Part shown: positions 10,498-23,600 of the stretch, one piece after another
Layout of the letters: each line of letters opens with the position of its first letter
Numbering within the stretch: the first letter of the stretch is position 1
Assembly: GCF_000208745.1 (NCBI RefSeq)
Contig: NC_030852.1
Coordinates: forward strand, 29,658,211 to 29,722,210
Reading direction: 5' to 3'
DNA: 64,000 bases
DNA from: Theobroma cacao
Lineage: Eukaryota > Streptophyta > Magnoliopsida > Malvales > Malvaceae
The notes under the pieces: model-generated
Databases searched by the model: none
Seen by the model: the letters and a program-made list of their open reading frames with translations, nothing else
What the model was told of the DNA's origin: nothing
Position numbers and translations under genes: made by a program

Positions 10498-13400
10498 TCA
10501 TGCTGAGGCCTGTGGATTAGCCGGATCTGCCTTGTCATGGTGGAATCTCGCTACAATGCATGTTATATTGTCGGCACTTCCACGGGTAAATGCAGTTTCT
10601 GTCAACTTCCGAGCAGCTGTTTCTGGTTCTTCTTCTGCTCGGGCAAGCAAAACAGCATCCTGGAAACAGAATTTAAACTTATAGCAAGGCAAACATGCAG
10701 TGAAATCTCCTAATAAAATACAGCAGGGACTTCCAATGTTGATTAACCAATACAGTCTTCTTGGATCACATTGTGAAACCAGCAAGCTCATGTGAGCTGG
10801 TTAGTCCCTTTTATTTTTTCTACCTTTTCACATGTTTAAACTACCTAAATAACTACTTTATATTTAGGCTTTGCTCAAAAACACTATCAAATGTATGAGT
10901 GATACTTGGATGGGTGACTAAAGTGCAGCCACACACATGTCAGAGAGACGTTTACCTCATTAGGCACTACATCCCATAATCCATCACTAGCAAGCACAAG
11001 CAACTCAAATTCTTCATCTATCTCTTTATCCTGGGATATAACAAACATTAAGAAATAGAAATTTCATTAATCCAACTTTCATGACCTACCACCTCGAAAA
11101 CAAATAGTAATTTCATTAATCCAACTTTCATGACCTACCACTTCGAAAACAAATAGTATATACAGTATGAATCTGTTGTAGAATAAGTTGTAGTCAGATC
11201 ATCCTAGATAACAGAAATCAGGGGACAAAATAGGATGTAGCAAGAGAAAGTAGAACTCAGGTAAAAGTTGAATGCGACAAAGGGTCAGTATTCACCATCA
11301 TATTCATATCAAAGAACAACCAACAGCACATTCTTAAGTCAGCATCCAATTCTAACACATTTAACCTTTGGATGGTTGCATCAATTAGGAAGGATGAAAT
11401 AAAAGTCATAATCTTCATCATTTTCTCTTGAGATGATGTTTACCCTAACCAAGTCCTTACTGTTAAACACAAGGCAATAGGATGGGAGAAAGTAATTGCA
11501 AAATTAAATGTAACAATAGCAATTAAGTTGATTAGAGATTACTAGCTTATTAGTATATGATTTTGAGGATCACCTGTATCTCTGGTTCTGCAACAACAAA
11601 TTGCTTTAACATGCGATTACCAAAAGCACGAGACATAGCTAACACGCCTCCTACCCTCCAAGTTCCTAATAACATGATTAACAAGAAATTTACACTATTA
11701 AACTTTCAGGAGCCAGAAATTCCAATTTAAGCACCAGATGTAATGGAAATTCTTGGTTTTTGCTTCAATAAGACAAGGTAGATTTTTAAACAGTATTACC
11801 TGCCCACATTACAACCCCTCCAGCATTTTCAATTCTCTGCCGCTCATCACTTCTATTTGGTTTATGATCTTCAGAGAGAGGGATTGCTTCAAAAAGAAAA
11901 AGAGGCTGCTTCAGGAATCCCACTAACAAAATGTAAAATCCTCAACATGTTTTCATGTCTAGAGTAGATATATTCTAATTGAACCATAAGTATCAGTCAA
12001 TGCAAAAAGTAATATGCATTTCATATTGTAGTTCACACTTATTAGTGATTAATAAACATAAAATTTAAATACAAATTACCGTGATTTACCATGACTATTT
12101 ATCTAGTTAAGACAAAGGACAGCATAAAGAAAAGTCAAATGCTTTTAGAAAATGGGGCCTGGTCTTGTTCCCTTTGCCATGAAGCCTGACTGGCCTCTTG
12201 CATTACGCAATTTCATAAAAACATTTCATGATCATCTTCAAGTAATAATATTTGAAGGCAAAATTAATATGCGTGAAACTATGATATCAATATGCAATAA
12301 AAAAATCCATAGAACACCTTTTCCAGCCTTGGATATTATAGTCCGTGAGTCTCCAACATTGGCAACATATAGATGGTTTCCAACCAACACTGCTGTTGAA
12401 GCTGTGGAACCATCATCTCTAAAAGTATCTCTTTCAGAATCCAAGAAGTCTACATCAGTCTGTTGATATGTTTCACCTGCAGCCATAATCCATGAATCCA
12501 AAATGAATGACACAGAATTCAAACGGGTTGAGAAGCATTTTATGTAGGACCCCATTCTGAATGCAAGTTATACACTCAGGAAAACAAAGATATAAAAATA
12601 TTTGCAAATGCTTGGGTCCTCTATAAAGCTGCTGACAATAAAGGGTATCAAACAATTCAAATGCTCCATGAGCACAGCACATAGGAGATCTTGGACGCAC
12701 TTATAGCCAATTTGGTGTCAGTCATGAACTGTGGATGCTTCATTAGATTCTCAAAAAGGTGTTGCTTCAGATATTCAGCAGCGCGAGAACCACCATGCCC
12801 TGCAATGGCACATAATAGTGGTTAAAAGCGGGGGAACAAAAAATCATCCAATTCAGATATCAAAGACATCTTGCTGTCTGGAAATATTATGGAAATGTTA
12901 ATATCATCCAAATCAGATCACCAGGATGACTGCTGGTATTAATATTCATCAAGAGATATAAAACAAAAGAAATCTAGATTGACGATTGTCATAGCCTCAT
13001 AATGACTTCTACTCTGATTTAAATGAAATGACAAGAAAGCTTCGACAGACATAAAGTAGGTCCATCTTTGACCCAGAACAACTTCGGAGGCTTGTGCCAA
13101 TAGTAAGTTGTAACTTGTAAGCATGTCCCAACACCCTACCCAAGGTTATTACATATATTCAGATGGCCCCATAACGACCAAATACTCATCATGCCAACAA
13201 TTAAACTCGCATCTTTTATGATTTCTCTGCCCATCAGTATTGTGGTTGTGAAACCCAATATAGGGGAAAGACAAGCCCATTGTCGTCGGTGCTCTTCTCT
13301 AAATATCCTGTTGGATGGTGCCTTCTAAGTGTTTTTACAATGTGTTCTAGTATATATGTAATATCTTTAATTTCGTATCCTTTCACAAGGCAAGAAATGA

Positions 13401-14164
13401 TAAGAGAGAATCTAACCATCAAAGATTCCAAACATGCAGACTGTCTGCCCGTTAATCTTGGAAGTTTTAATATCATAGAAATCTTCCATGGTTGCTCTTT
13501 TCCCCCTGAAACTTGAATATCCACAGCTTAATTTTCCATCTTCACTGCCAAATCAGACAAGAAAACTACCATGTAAGTGTGGTTTTAAACATAAAATGAG
13601 TAAATAAGATCACATATAGAAATAACAAGAACTATACAATTGTATAGTAACTCCGTAACTAGGCAATGCATTCGTTGAACCAAAGACGCAAAGAAAAGAA
13701 CAAATATGACTAAATAATTAAAATACCAGCATACCAGTAACTCCTAGCAACATTTATTCATCAACCAAATCATATTTAGAGCCAACAATTTGCATGTTTG
13801 ATTCTAAATAAATCATGATATTTTTCTATGGCTGACTATACTTACAGCTCAATGTGCATGATATAACAACTATCTAAAACAGGTGAAAAACTATTATTTA
13901 CCTTTTCCACCCTCCGCTAACATATCCACCATCATCATCTTTCTCTGGAAACATATCAACAACGGGACCCTGGTTTGCTGTTGCACCTCTATCAACCATC
14001 ATCTTTGCAGTCGTTCGAAATTCACGATTCCACCAAAAAGTTAATCCAGCATCAACATGTGAAGTCCTTCCGACACTCCTTAAATGCACCCTTTTCGGTG
14101 TTAATAATGTTCCTATATGCCCAGTTTGAACAATTACACTCCTTAAACAACTGTTGCATACCAT
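10498..14164 (-). CDS. Protein phosphatase 2C, PP2C76 type
   Basis: Eight exons read on the minus strand: 14164-13902, 13544-13417, 12799-12701, 12476-12318, 11886-11800, 11665-11574, 11030-10956 and 10659-10498. All junctions are GT-AG, the phases agree and the product is 354 residues. It is a metal-dependent Ser/Thr phosphatase: [14 protein letters not shown] near residue 100, metal ligands in [14 protein letters not shown] (about 128-140), [23 protein letters not shown] and a C-terminal [13 protein letters not shown]. An N-terminal stretch of about 85 residues ([17 protein letters not shown]) is typical of Arabidopsis At5g53140 (PP2C76), as recalled. An in-frame TAG touches the ATG, which supports the start unless a further coding exon is spliced on there. 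It lacks the ABA-receptor-binding Trp of clade A ([11 protein letters not shown] instead). Substrates are not known. Confidence 0.92.
11061..11158 (-). repeat. 49-bp tandem duplication in a PP2C76 intron
   Basis: Two adjacent 49-base copies (11061-11109 and 11110-11158) differ by one base only. They lie in the intron between coding exons 6 and 7, away from the splice sites. Confidence 0.9.
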
Positions 14165-15000
14165 CTAAAATGGTTCAATTATGGCCTTGTAACGCCAGAT
14201 CTTCAGGCATACGGGACAATGCTGCCTAACAAAATCAGTAACATTACGAAATTAAAAATAAACAAGGTTTTTTAAGTTTTAATTTCGAAATTGAAATATA
14301 TAATTATTCATCCCACCCACTAAATAATTATTAAAATGATCATTAAATAAAATAATACACAATTCGCATAGGTTCAATGGATTCCAACAAAAATGAATTA
14401 TTACACGTTAAATTTGAATATACTATATATGTTTCTTAATGAACATTTTCTTAATATCCATAAGAAGCAAAAATTAGCATGATTAAGCTAAGTTTTCTAC
14501 TAAAAGTAAGTTCAGCCTAAGAATAATCATAAGAAAAATCTGGGAGGAATCAAAATCTTACATTTACTTTTCAAAGTAATCGACTCATTTCTTGAGCTGA
14601 TAAATCATGCAACAGAGTGGGAATAAAACAAGCTGCATTTTTTCGATCAAATTTAAACGGAACTTTACAAACAAAAACGGATCACTCGTTGGAAACTTCG
14701 GATAAAAGAACCGGATCGGATCGGGGGAACCGGACAGTAAGGATCGGGTCCGGGTTGGAACACGTGGAGGATCCGAATCTGAAGTGGATGTTAGTAGGAA
14801 TCGGCAGCGTTGCGTAGTTTTTTTCTCTCCCTAGAAAAACCGAGAGGAGAATCTGAAACCCTAGAGAGAGAAAGCGATGGAAAAAGAGAACGAGAATTGA
14901 AGAAACTTGTAGAGCTATATAGTGGAGTGAGAGAAAGAGAAAGTAAGAGAGAGTGCGGAGTGGAGGAGAGAGAGAAAAAAAGAGCTGGCAACTTTTGTAG
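14165..15000 (-). promoter_or_regulatory. 5' leader of PP2C76 with short uORFs
   Basis: A CT-rich stretch with the motif CTAGGGTTTCAGA (minus strand, about 14880-14860) is typical of a plant 5'UTR exon. A possible intron runs from a donor near 14570 to an acceptor near 14229. An 11-codon uORF (14210-14175) ends ten bases before the main ATG; another short uORF starts upstream in the first leader exon. The first exon is also open as a longer frame, but its residue composition looks like a translated leader, not a protein. Confidence 0.5.
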
Positions 15001-15156
15001 CTTCCCATCGAAGAGAAGTGGCAACGTGGCACTCTTCATGCATCCACTTTTGTTTTTTTGTGGAGGGCTGATCTTCTGCGCCCGCCCTTAGAATTTGCGT
15101 TCTAAATTTTAGGTAAATATTATTACGTTCTTGAATTATGAATTTGTTATAATAAA

Positions 15157-15640
15157 TGTGTTTGGATTTCACATTAGTAAATGATAAGGTGAGTTGAGTA
15201 TATAAATATGGATCTTTTATTATTTATTAAGTATATTTTTTAGATTTCAAATGTTGATTCATGGCTTATAAGTTTATTTAAATTTTATTTTTAAAATTTA
15301 AAGTTACATGATATTAAACTTAAATTTCGATCCGTAATATTTAATATCAGAGCAAACTCAGATTTTTATCAATGTAGGTCTCCCTGAGAGATACAAGGAT
15401 AGACCCACACTAATGTAAAAGTTCCTCTCTTATATGAGTAAAAAAATCAATATAATAAAAATATTATACAATTAAGTGGAGTAGAATGTCACAGATTTCA
15501 CAATAGTAAAAGATGAAATTGATCTTAAATATATAAATATGAATCTTCTACTACCTAGCAATAATGTTTTTAGATTAAGAATATGAACTCATGATTTGTA
15601 AACTTAAATTTCAATTCATAATAAAATGATGATTCTCAAT
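15157..15640 (+). mobile_element. Degenerate TRIM-like LTR retroelement
   Basis: Two diverged direct repeats of about 150-180 bases (15157-15340 and 15487-15640) share the blocks TTTCACA-TAGTAAA, AAATATATAAATATG-ATCTT and AACTTAAATTTC. Right after the first repeat stands TATCAGAGC (15345-15353), the core of the primer-binding site complementary to initiator methionine tRNA. The internal part is only about 135 bases and non-coding. Short LTRs, a Met-tRNA PBS and no coding capacity define TRIM elements. This copy is old. Confidence 0.6.
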
Positions 15641-18600
15641 TAAAAAAAACAAAAATGACTACAATTTTCTTAAATGTTTTTGAAAAACAAAAATATTACT
15701 TTAAAAGTTTATGCATTATTTTTTTTTATCTTTAATATTAATAATTGTTATTTTAAAATTATAAATAATTTATTGTTCCAAACAAATTTAATTAATTTGT
15801 ATTAAAATTTTGTTTTGATTAATATTTTATTTTTTATAAAAATATATTAAACATTAAAATAATAATAAAATAATAAAATTTTCAATCAAATTGACATAGA
15901 AAGTACTAATTAGATAACATTTTGGTTTATGAATGCCGCATATAATTTTCAAAATAAATATGAGGCATAAGCTCGTGGAATGTAACTGTAGAGGGAACGA
16001 GCCCGCCCTGCGGTGGTATCGGGTACCCGATCCAGGGCAGACATATCCAGTTCGCAAGTCACCGACTCAACGAGTGTGCTTTGCAACCTTTGCAAATATC
16101 GCTACCACGTCATTTTCTGTCCAAACCGGCCCCTTTGACAATATTTCTGAACCACCCAAAAAAGAAAAAACAGTAAAAAATATCTCTAATTTACTTATTT
16201 AACTAAAAAATAAAAGGGTTCAGTTCTTTTTTTGGGGCTCGAGCGTATCACAATGAAGATAACTGGACAAAGCACGGGATTGAGATTTAAAAAAAAAAAC
16301 TCAGAATAGATTAACTAGCAGAAAGGTACCAGTTGGTTGTAGTCTGTTACCAAGAATAATTTAAATGCAGAAATGATTTGCAAGTGCCCAGTGATCACAA
16401 GGGTTTATTTTTAATGATAAGAATTGAATTTACTCCACATTTATTGATCGTATAGTGTTCCAGAACATCATCGAGTAAATGCGTTTCATTCGTGAGTAGC
16501 TATGACTATGAGCATATAAATGGCAGCCAAGGTTGGATTATTAAATAGTAGTATCTGGTTGCTTCATGCAATGAGCTAGTAATGGTCCGGATCTGAGTTT
16601 TGACATCCGCGCCCCAAACATAAATTGAAGATGATATATCTATACACATCTAGACCATTATGGACTATGCACGTATGGAGCAGCGCAAGAAGGTTTCCTA
16701 GGACTATTTATTCAAGGGCAGGCAGTGACTTGGGCCCATTACCCTATATATGGAATTTGGGTTTTGGATAGATAAAATTTGATTTAAGCTCTTAAGATTA
16801 TATGTGAGTAAAATCAAATCAGATTAATTATTTATTTTAATTAAATGTAATTTGAGTAAAATGGTTTAGTCTAATTGATCAATGAGATCAATTGGTCTAA
16901 AATGTTTGATTCAATTAGTTTTTTTGTTGGTTCTTAATTTTAAAATTTTTAGATCAATCTATCAAAAAAATCAAACTATTTTTTATATATTAATATATAA
17001 AATATTTTTTATATATTCAGAAGAATTAATAATATACTTCAAATATATTAGTTTATTATATATACGTATACAAATTATAATCATAACAATTTAATTTTAG
17101 TTATATATTTATATTTATTTATAAATATGTATTAATATGAAATTACAAATTATATATTTTAATTGATATAACTTATATGTTAATATTATAATATATAATA
17201 GTAAATATCTTATATATTAATATATTATAATTATTATATCTTAGTAATGTTTCGTAATATAAAATATTGTGAATATATATATATATGATAATTGTTTAAA
17301 CATTATATATATATATANTTTCATATATACATAATAAAGTAATATATTACATATATACATATATTTAATTTATACATAAGTATTACTATAATTTATAATA
17401 GACTTTATTTATATGAGTACACTTAATAATTTTATTAGTTATTATCTTAATTTTTATAAGATATTGTTTATAATTAGTTATTATTTATAAAAATTAAGAT
17501 ATTATAACATATAAGTTGTGTTTTAAATTTCATATATATAATAAAGTAATATATTATATATAATTTATACATAATTTGTATATTTTATAATTATGGATGA
17601 AGTTTATAAATTTTAATATTATAATTTGTAAAAAAAAATGTGATAAATTTTTTATCTATTAGTTTAAAACCAAACCGATCAAACTAATTTTATGTTTGAT
17701 CATTTTAATCTTTTTTTATGTTTGATCAATTTTTCAAAAATATTTAATCCATTAATCTTAGTATAATAGACGAAACTACCTAAATTACTCATTTGCTCGC
17801 CTCTACTTAAACTTGTTTTAAGTCGGTGCCAACTCAATCCAAACCAAAATAGGTTATACAGCAGTTCAGGCCTGGGATGGGACCACTAGACTGTCACTTT
17901 TCTCATGCCCAAGCCTAACCTCATCGCTCATGAAAATAACAACATGTTAAGACCAATCTATTGTCTAAACCAGTTAAACAACATGTTAAGCCAGGTGGTC
18001 TTGTCGTGGTCTGTTCATTAAACTCAGAATTGAAATATGTGGTTGGCTAAATTTCAAAATAGAAAACCAAAAACCATTTAAATCCAGCTCAGGGTAACTC
18101 ATCTTCCTTTAAATTGTTTGATCCGTGTTGTAGACTAGTGCATTATAGGTGACTTGGTTTTCAAGTTGCCAGCTGCTTCAAGGGCAGTCCATACTCATTG
18201 AACTGTAAATCACGTGAACAACTTGTTCTTTTGCTAAATTACTTTTGAAAGATACATTCATACATATTATGAAAAGGAAAATCGATATTAAATTAAGTTC
18301 TAAACTTCATATTTTTATGTTGGGTGAAGTTCATGTAGAATTTAATTGATGTAATATTAATAATGTATGTATATTTAATTATTTGGAAACCTTTTTAAAG
18401 GACAAAAATGATTGTTTATATTTTAAATTATCATTTTTAAAATATTTTTATTATTAATATTAATAAGTTTTATCTAATTTGTAAATATATAAGAATTTTA
18501 ATAATATTGAATAATTTATAGATTAATATTACAAAAATTCAACTCTATATAATTAAAATATGAATTGTTTTTATATATAATTATAGTTTAATTATAATTG

Positions 18601-19690
18601 TTTATTTATAAATAATTAATTTTATATGTTAAAAATATTTATAGTTTATATATAATTGTTATTTAAAACAAAAAAATCCACATGCAACGTAAGTAACAAT
18701 AATGCTAATATAATTTATATGGACGATGAAAATTGGCTCCCTAATAATTAAAGAAGTGATGCTGCCAAGACAAGAATTTTCTATAGATTTCATCAGTTAA
18801 GAAGTCAGCAAAGTATTGGATATATCGAATGCAAAAGACGGAAGATGACGAAACTTGTCCTATTCCATATCTAACATCCATAGCCTATCGTCGATTGTGT
18901 TATCCAAAATTCCAAATGGGCAAATTGGGGCCAGGGTACGCTGGACTTTAACTCTTAACCCAACTCAAACCATTTGGTTAAGTTTCCTCACCTCTAACTT
19001 TGTGAACAGTTTCTTCAGTAATAATTTAAGTTTTTAATATTTTGTGACAATTGATGCAAGAGTCATAATTTAGTTGCTGCTTATTCTTGTAAGCATAATA
19101 CTCAAAATTATGTTCAAACTGTAAAAAAAATTTTCAATAAAAAATTCAATTATTATTATTATCGTTGATCTATATATTTACCACTAGAAATTTAAATCCC
19201 AGCCCCAATATTCAAAGGAAATTCAGCATAGGAGCAGGGGTACGGTGGCAAAAATCCTCTGTGATCAGCCTCGGGTTCTGGGTCAACAAGGGCGCCGAGA
19301 ATCTCTGCCACTTACTTTGACTTCAGTAAAGACGTACTCTACGGTTTTTGGCACATCAACCCTATGTCATGAGAACAAGCCTCTGATCCGGTTCTCTTTT
19401 ATTTAAATCTACACACTTCCCCAATCATATATCGCCACATCATCCCTTTGCAATCAAAAGCGAAAACACCAGCGACTCGGGGACGGTAGAAATAAAATCA
19501 TATTACCGGAGACCTGAACAGCAGAGTCAACCTTGTAGCGGACGAAATTGGATAACAGCGAACCTGAGGGAAAGGCCAACGCAGAACTTACCCCATAGAA
19601 AGCTTTTTTCCAGTGGACCCCGAGTCACAAGAATTTCTTGCTTCCCTAGCAGGACTCTCTGTCTTTGGCGTCGTGTCTTTAATTTATTAA
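15640..19690. other. AT-rich spacer between the divergent PP2C76 and CNGC1 genes
   Basis: No gene is supported. A GC-richer island at about 15980-16120 and another at 19230-19660 interrupt the AT-rich DNA; the latter probably belongs to the CNGC1 promoter. Positions 17030-17640 are nearly pure A/T and hold one N (17318). Parts of 16780-16920 and 17640-17840 look like the two ends of a repeat element (GAGGCGAGCAAAT on the minus strand near 17795). Confidence 0.4.
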
Positions 19691-20664
19691 ATGAGAATGG
19701 AAAAAGAGAAACGACTCAGTCCCTGACCCTATACCCTACCCTAGATATTTCCAGGAAATTGCTTCCCCCTTCCCTCCCCCTACTCTCTCTCTCTCTCTCT
19801 GAAGAGGAAAGGGAGGAAGTAGAAAATTTTAAATTCGGTAATTCATTTCCAACCTGGTTTAGACTCCGCAAAGGTTTCTTACTTTGTATGTTTCCTTCTT
19901 CCTTATCTCCATTTTTTTTTTTTTGCATTTGCTTTGGATATTATTCATATATTTAACTTGATTATTATCTTTATTTTTCAATTTATAGAGGAATGTTTTG
20001 AATTTAAACTTTCCCGACAGCTTAGGGCTACTTATTTTTGAGAACAGGTTTAAACGGTTTGATCTTTGACTTGAAGAAACTGAAACTGAAGAAGTTCCTT
20101 GCTTGTATGTTCTTTATTTACTACATTTATTTTTTTCTAAAATTTGGCTTGAATAATCATGTAATTCAAGAGCTTCTTTCAATTATGCGTAGACATTACT
20201 GTTGAGTACGGTATCGCTTTTTATCTTTTTAAGATATTTTTGGATTTTGGTCAATTGGAGTTAGTGGCCTATCTGCAACTTTACATGTCACTTTCTTTTC
20301 TTTCCTTTTTCACTAATTAGTATGATGATGCAACGATTTAATGGAGGTTATTTTCTATTATCTTCATGTGAAGGGAGAGTAAAATTGACTGATTTCTTGT
20401 TTCGGCTTTGTAATTCCATTGGACGTAACGAATTTTATGTCTGGTTTTTAGTTGTCTTTAACGTTTGTGCAATGGTATATATTTTTGCCTTTGTGGTTGT
20501 CTATAGTTGTGCCTGGCCTGCAATAGAGATTGGGATGTTCTAACTTGGTGTTTTATTTCTGTTCTTCCCTTTTCAGGGTACATGAAGCAGTTTCTTAAAT
20601 TTATTTATGTTTCAGAGTTGATTCTTCTTCTTTTAGAGGTCGGATCATAAGGAAAGCTGTAGTT
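19690..20664 (+). promoter_or_regulatory. 5' leader region of CNGC1
   Basis: A (CT)n tract near 19782-19800, followed by GA-rich and T-rich sequence, has the look of a leader exon with one or more 5'UTR introns before the first coding exon at 20665. Exact leader exons cannot be fixed from sequence alone. Confidence 0.45.
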
Positions 20665-23600
20665 ATGAGTTATCCGCCAGAAAGGTTTGTGAGGTCAGTA
20701 ACTTCTTACATTTTTATTGCTTTTGTTACGTGAAAGGATGATTATGTTTTTTTTAGTGGATTCTGTGCTTGATTTTAGGTCTTAGATGTACTTTTTGATT
20801 CCTAAAGCCATTAAGATATTATAAGATGTGCGATTTTGCAAGCCAAACCATCAGCTCTGGCATCGTCCACCCTCTGCATTACCCAATGATGCTATTACTG
20901 ATACCCATCGGCTGTAGTTACTGTCATTGACACAGCCATGTCACTGCCACTTCTTTTTGAGTGACCTTAGCCTTCATCTACTGCTTCCATAACTATTGAT
21001 GCATCGTTTCTCACACAACTGCAACTTATGCCATGTCTGTTATTGTGACATATTGTGTGATTAGTATAGGGCTTTGATTTTCTCTTACTAACTTTTACTT
21101 TTGTCTACATAAAAAGTTAGACTTATTTTCTTCAAATCAATTTCTGTCTTCCAGGTTCCAGGATTGGAATTCAGAGAAAAGCACTGAGGCACAATATTCT
21201 GATAATAAGGGGATAAATTCGGGGAGAGTTAGATTTGCAATAAATTCATTTTCAGAAAAGTTTCAAAGAGGGGTTGAATCTGGTTCAGAAAGGATTAAAG
21301 GGATTAGAAAGTCATTGAGATCTTGTTCATTTAACAGAGTTGTGGCTAAAGGCTTTGGTTCTAGTAAGAAAGTTCTTGATCCACAGGGGTCATTCCTTCA
21401 AAGGTGGAACAAGATATTTGTATTGTCATGCATAATAGCAGTCTCAATTGATCCTTTGTTCTTCTACATCCCAGTGATTAATGATGATAAGAAGTGCCTT
21501 GCTTTGGACGAAAAGATGGAGGCTACAGCCAGTGTGTTGCGTTCATTCACAGATATCTTTTATGTAATCCATATTGTTTTTCAGTTTCGTACTGGGTTCA
21601 TTGCACCTTCTTCTCGTGTCTTCGGAAGAGGTGTTTTAGTTGAAGATTCATGGGCAATAGCGAAGAGGTATCTGAAATCATATTTTGTAATCGACATTCT
21701 AGCAGTTCTTCCCCTCCCTCAGGTAAGAAAACCTTGTAGACCTCTGAAAATGTTCTTTCTCTTGTATTTACCTGGTTAAAATATGAGAGGTAATTCTCTA
21801 TTGAGGCTTTAAAAGTTAAAATGCAGAGCATGGATGAATCTTTTTAATTTATTGGGTGAGCAGAAGCTTTGTTCTTGTTGTGCTCTTTGCACTGTGAATA
21901 GTATTTAGCAATTCTGTCATAACTGCAGTTGTTGAACCATTCTAAAAACTGCTGTAGCAAGAGTGAGTTTTCAGGTTGTTCAAAGGGTAACTCTAATTGC
22001 GCTAACTAAGCTTTGCATCTTTGATGGAAACCTAATGATTTATCACAGTCTTTGTTTCCATGAACTTGTGCCTGTAGTCATGACTCCTATACTATCATGT
22101 GCAATATCTTATTGAAGTCATAAATTCATCATCATTTAATTTGATACTATCGGCTTGGACTTTTAACTTCTTGTTCTTTGTCCAGGTGGTGATTTTAATT
22201 ATCATACCACATATGAGAGGTTTGAGGTCATTGAATACCAAGAACTTGTTGAAGTTTGTTGTTTTCTTCCAATATGTGCCAAGGTTTTTTCGAATATATC
22301 CTCTATATAAGGAAGTTACGAGGACTTCTGGCATACTAACTGAAACTGCATGGGCTGGAGCTGCATTCAATCTCTTTCTTTACATGCTAGCAAGCCATGT
22401 AAGTTTGCTAGATGGTAGTAGAATATTTTTAACCATAATTATACCTTTTGTCATATTTGCTTTTTTGCATGTACTTTTTGTGTTTGGCTTTGGCTCTTGA
22501 GTGGTTTATTGCTTGTAGGACTCAAGAGATTTCAAAATTAAAACAGCATAATGAGAGGGAAACGCTTAAAAAGGCAGATCTCTAACCATATGGATTTTGT
22601 TGCATGTGGAGGAAAAGTGTTCTTATGTCTTCTGAAGTCAATCATCTTATTTTTATGATTATTATTTTCATTAAGAAAACAGCTGATGTATATTTTTTGA
22701 AAATAGAGGTCGAAGCTGAAGTATGGGAATTTGAAAAGCCATAACTTGTATTACGAAGTTGTGGATTAAGGTTTGATTGAAATGGGTGGAAGAGTTTAGC
22801 ATGAAATGTAAAATATGAAGGTTGCTCTAACTTCAGAGCAAGTGCATGAATAATGATTCAATATAAGGTAGTGAATAGGTATATAATATCTATAATGGAT
22901 TGTTTTCTTCATCTTCAATGTTCTCCCCTTGTCCCTAAGATCCTCACAAAATAATTAGTGTCTAACTTTTGTAAAAAGTTGGACCTGTTCTTAAAATTGT
23001 TGCATTTTTTTTTTTGAACTTCAAATTGTTGCATTAAAATTGGCACTCTCCTGTGGAAGATATAACTTTTTGTTTTTTCCTGTCTAAGTTATATTTATGC
23101 ATAAAAGCTGATTACTTATATTTTAAAAAAAACTGATATCCTCCAAAGGAGGATGTATTTTTGTATCCTACACCTTATGCATGCCAATTTGTGCTTTTGA
23201 ACTAACAATGGGGAATTGTTGTCTGGGTATTATTATTGGCATTTACATCAGTTAAAACTTTTTAATGGTATGAATCTGGTTAACTGCATATTATAAGCCT
23301 GGAGCTGTTATATTTTCTCTTTATAATGTATCTCTTATTCTGACTTAAAGCGTAATTCATTCTTCTGCCAAATTTTCCAATGATAAAGTAGCTTTTCTTG
23401 TAGGTTCTTGGAGCTTTTTGGTACTTGTTTTCCATTGAAAGGGAATACACATGCTGGAAAGATGCCTGTAGAAATAGTTCTACTGGATGCCCTCCCGATT
23501 CATTATCTTGTCCTGGTGATTCTTCTGTTAGTGCATTTCTAAATCAATCATGCCCTATACAAACACCCAATACAACACTTTTCAATTTTGGAATATTCCT

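Noticed and set aside
14682..15032. A 116-residue open frame on the minus strand upstream of PP2C76
   Set aside because: Composition (Ser/Leu/Phe-rich, from CT-rich DNA) is that of a translated 5' leader; it overlaps other open frames equally long and stops before the PP2C frame.
15933..16202. Plus-strand frame in a GC-rich island (could be a short gene)
   Set aside because: No homology I can recognise, no promoter or splice context, and the coding-like part is under 200 bases.
17281..17340. Alternating TA tracts considered as an origin or matrix-attachment site
   Set aside because: Low-complexity A/T is ubiquitous in this window; nothing specific supports such a role.
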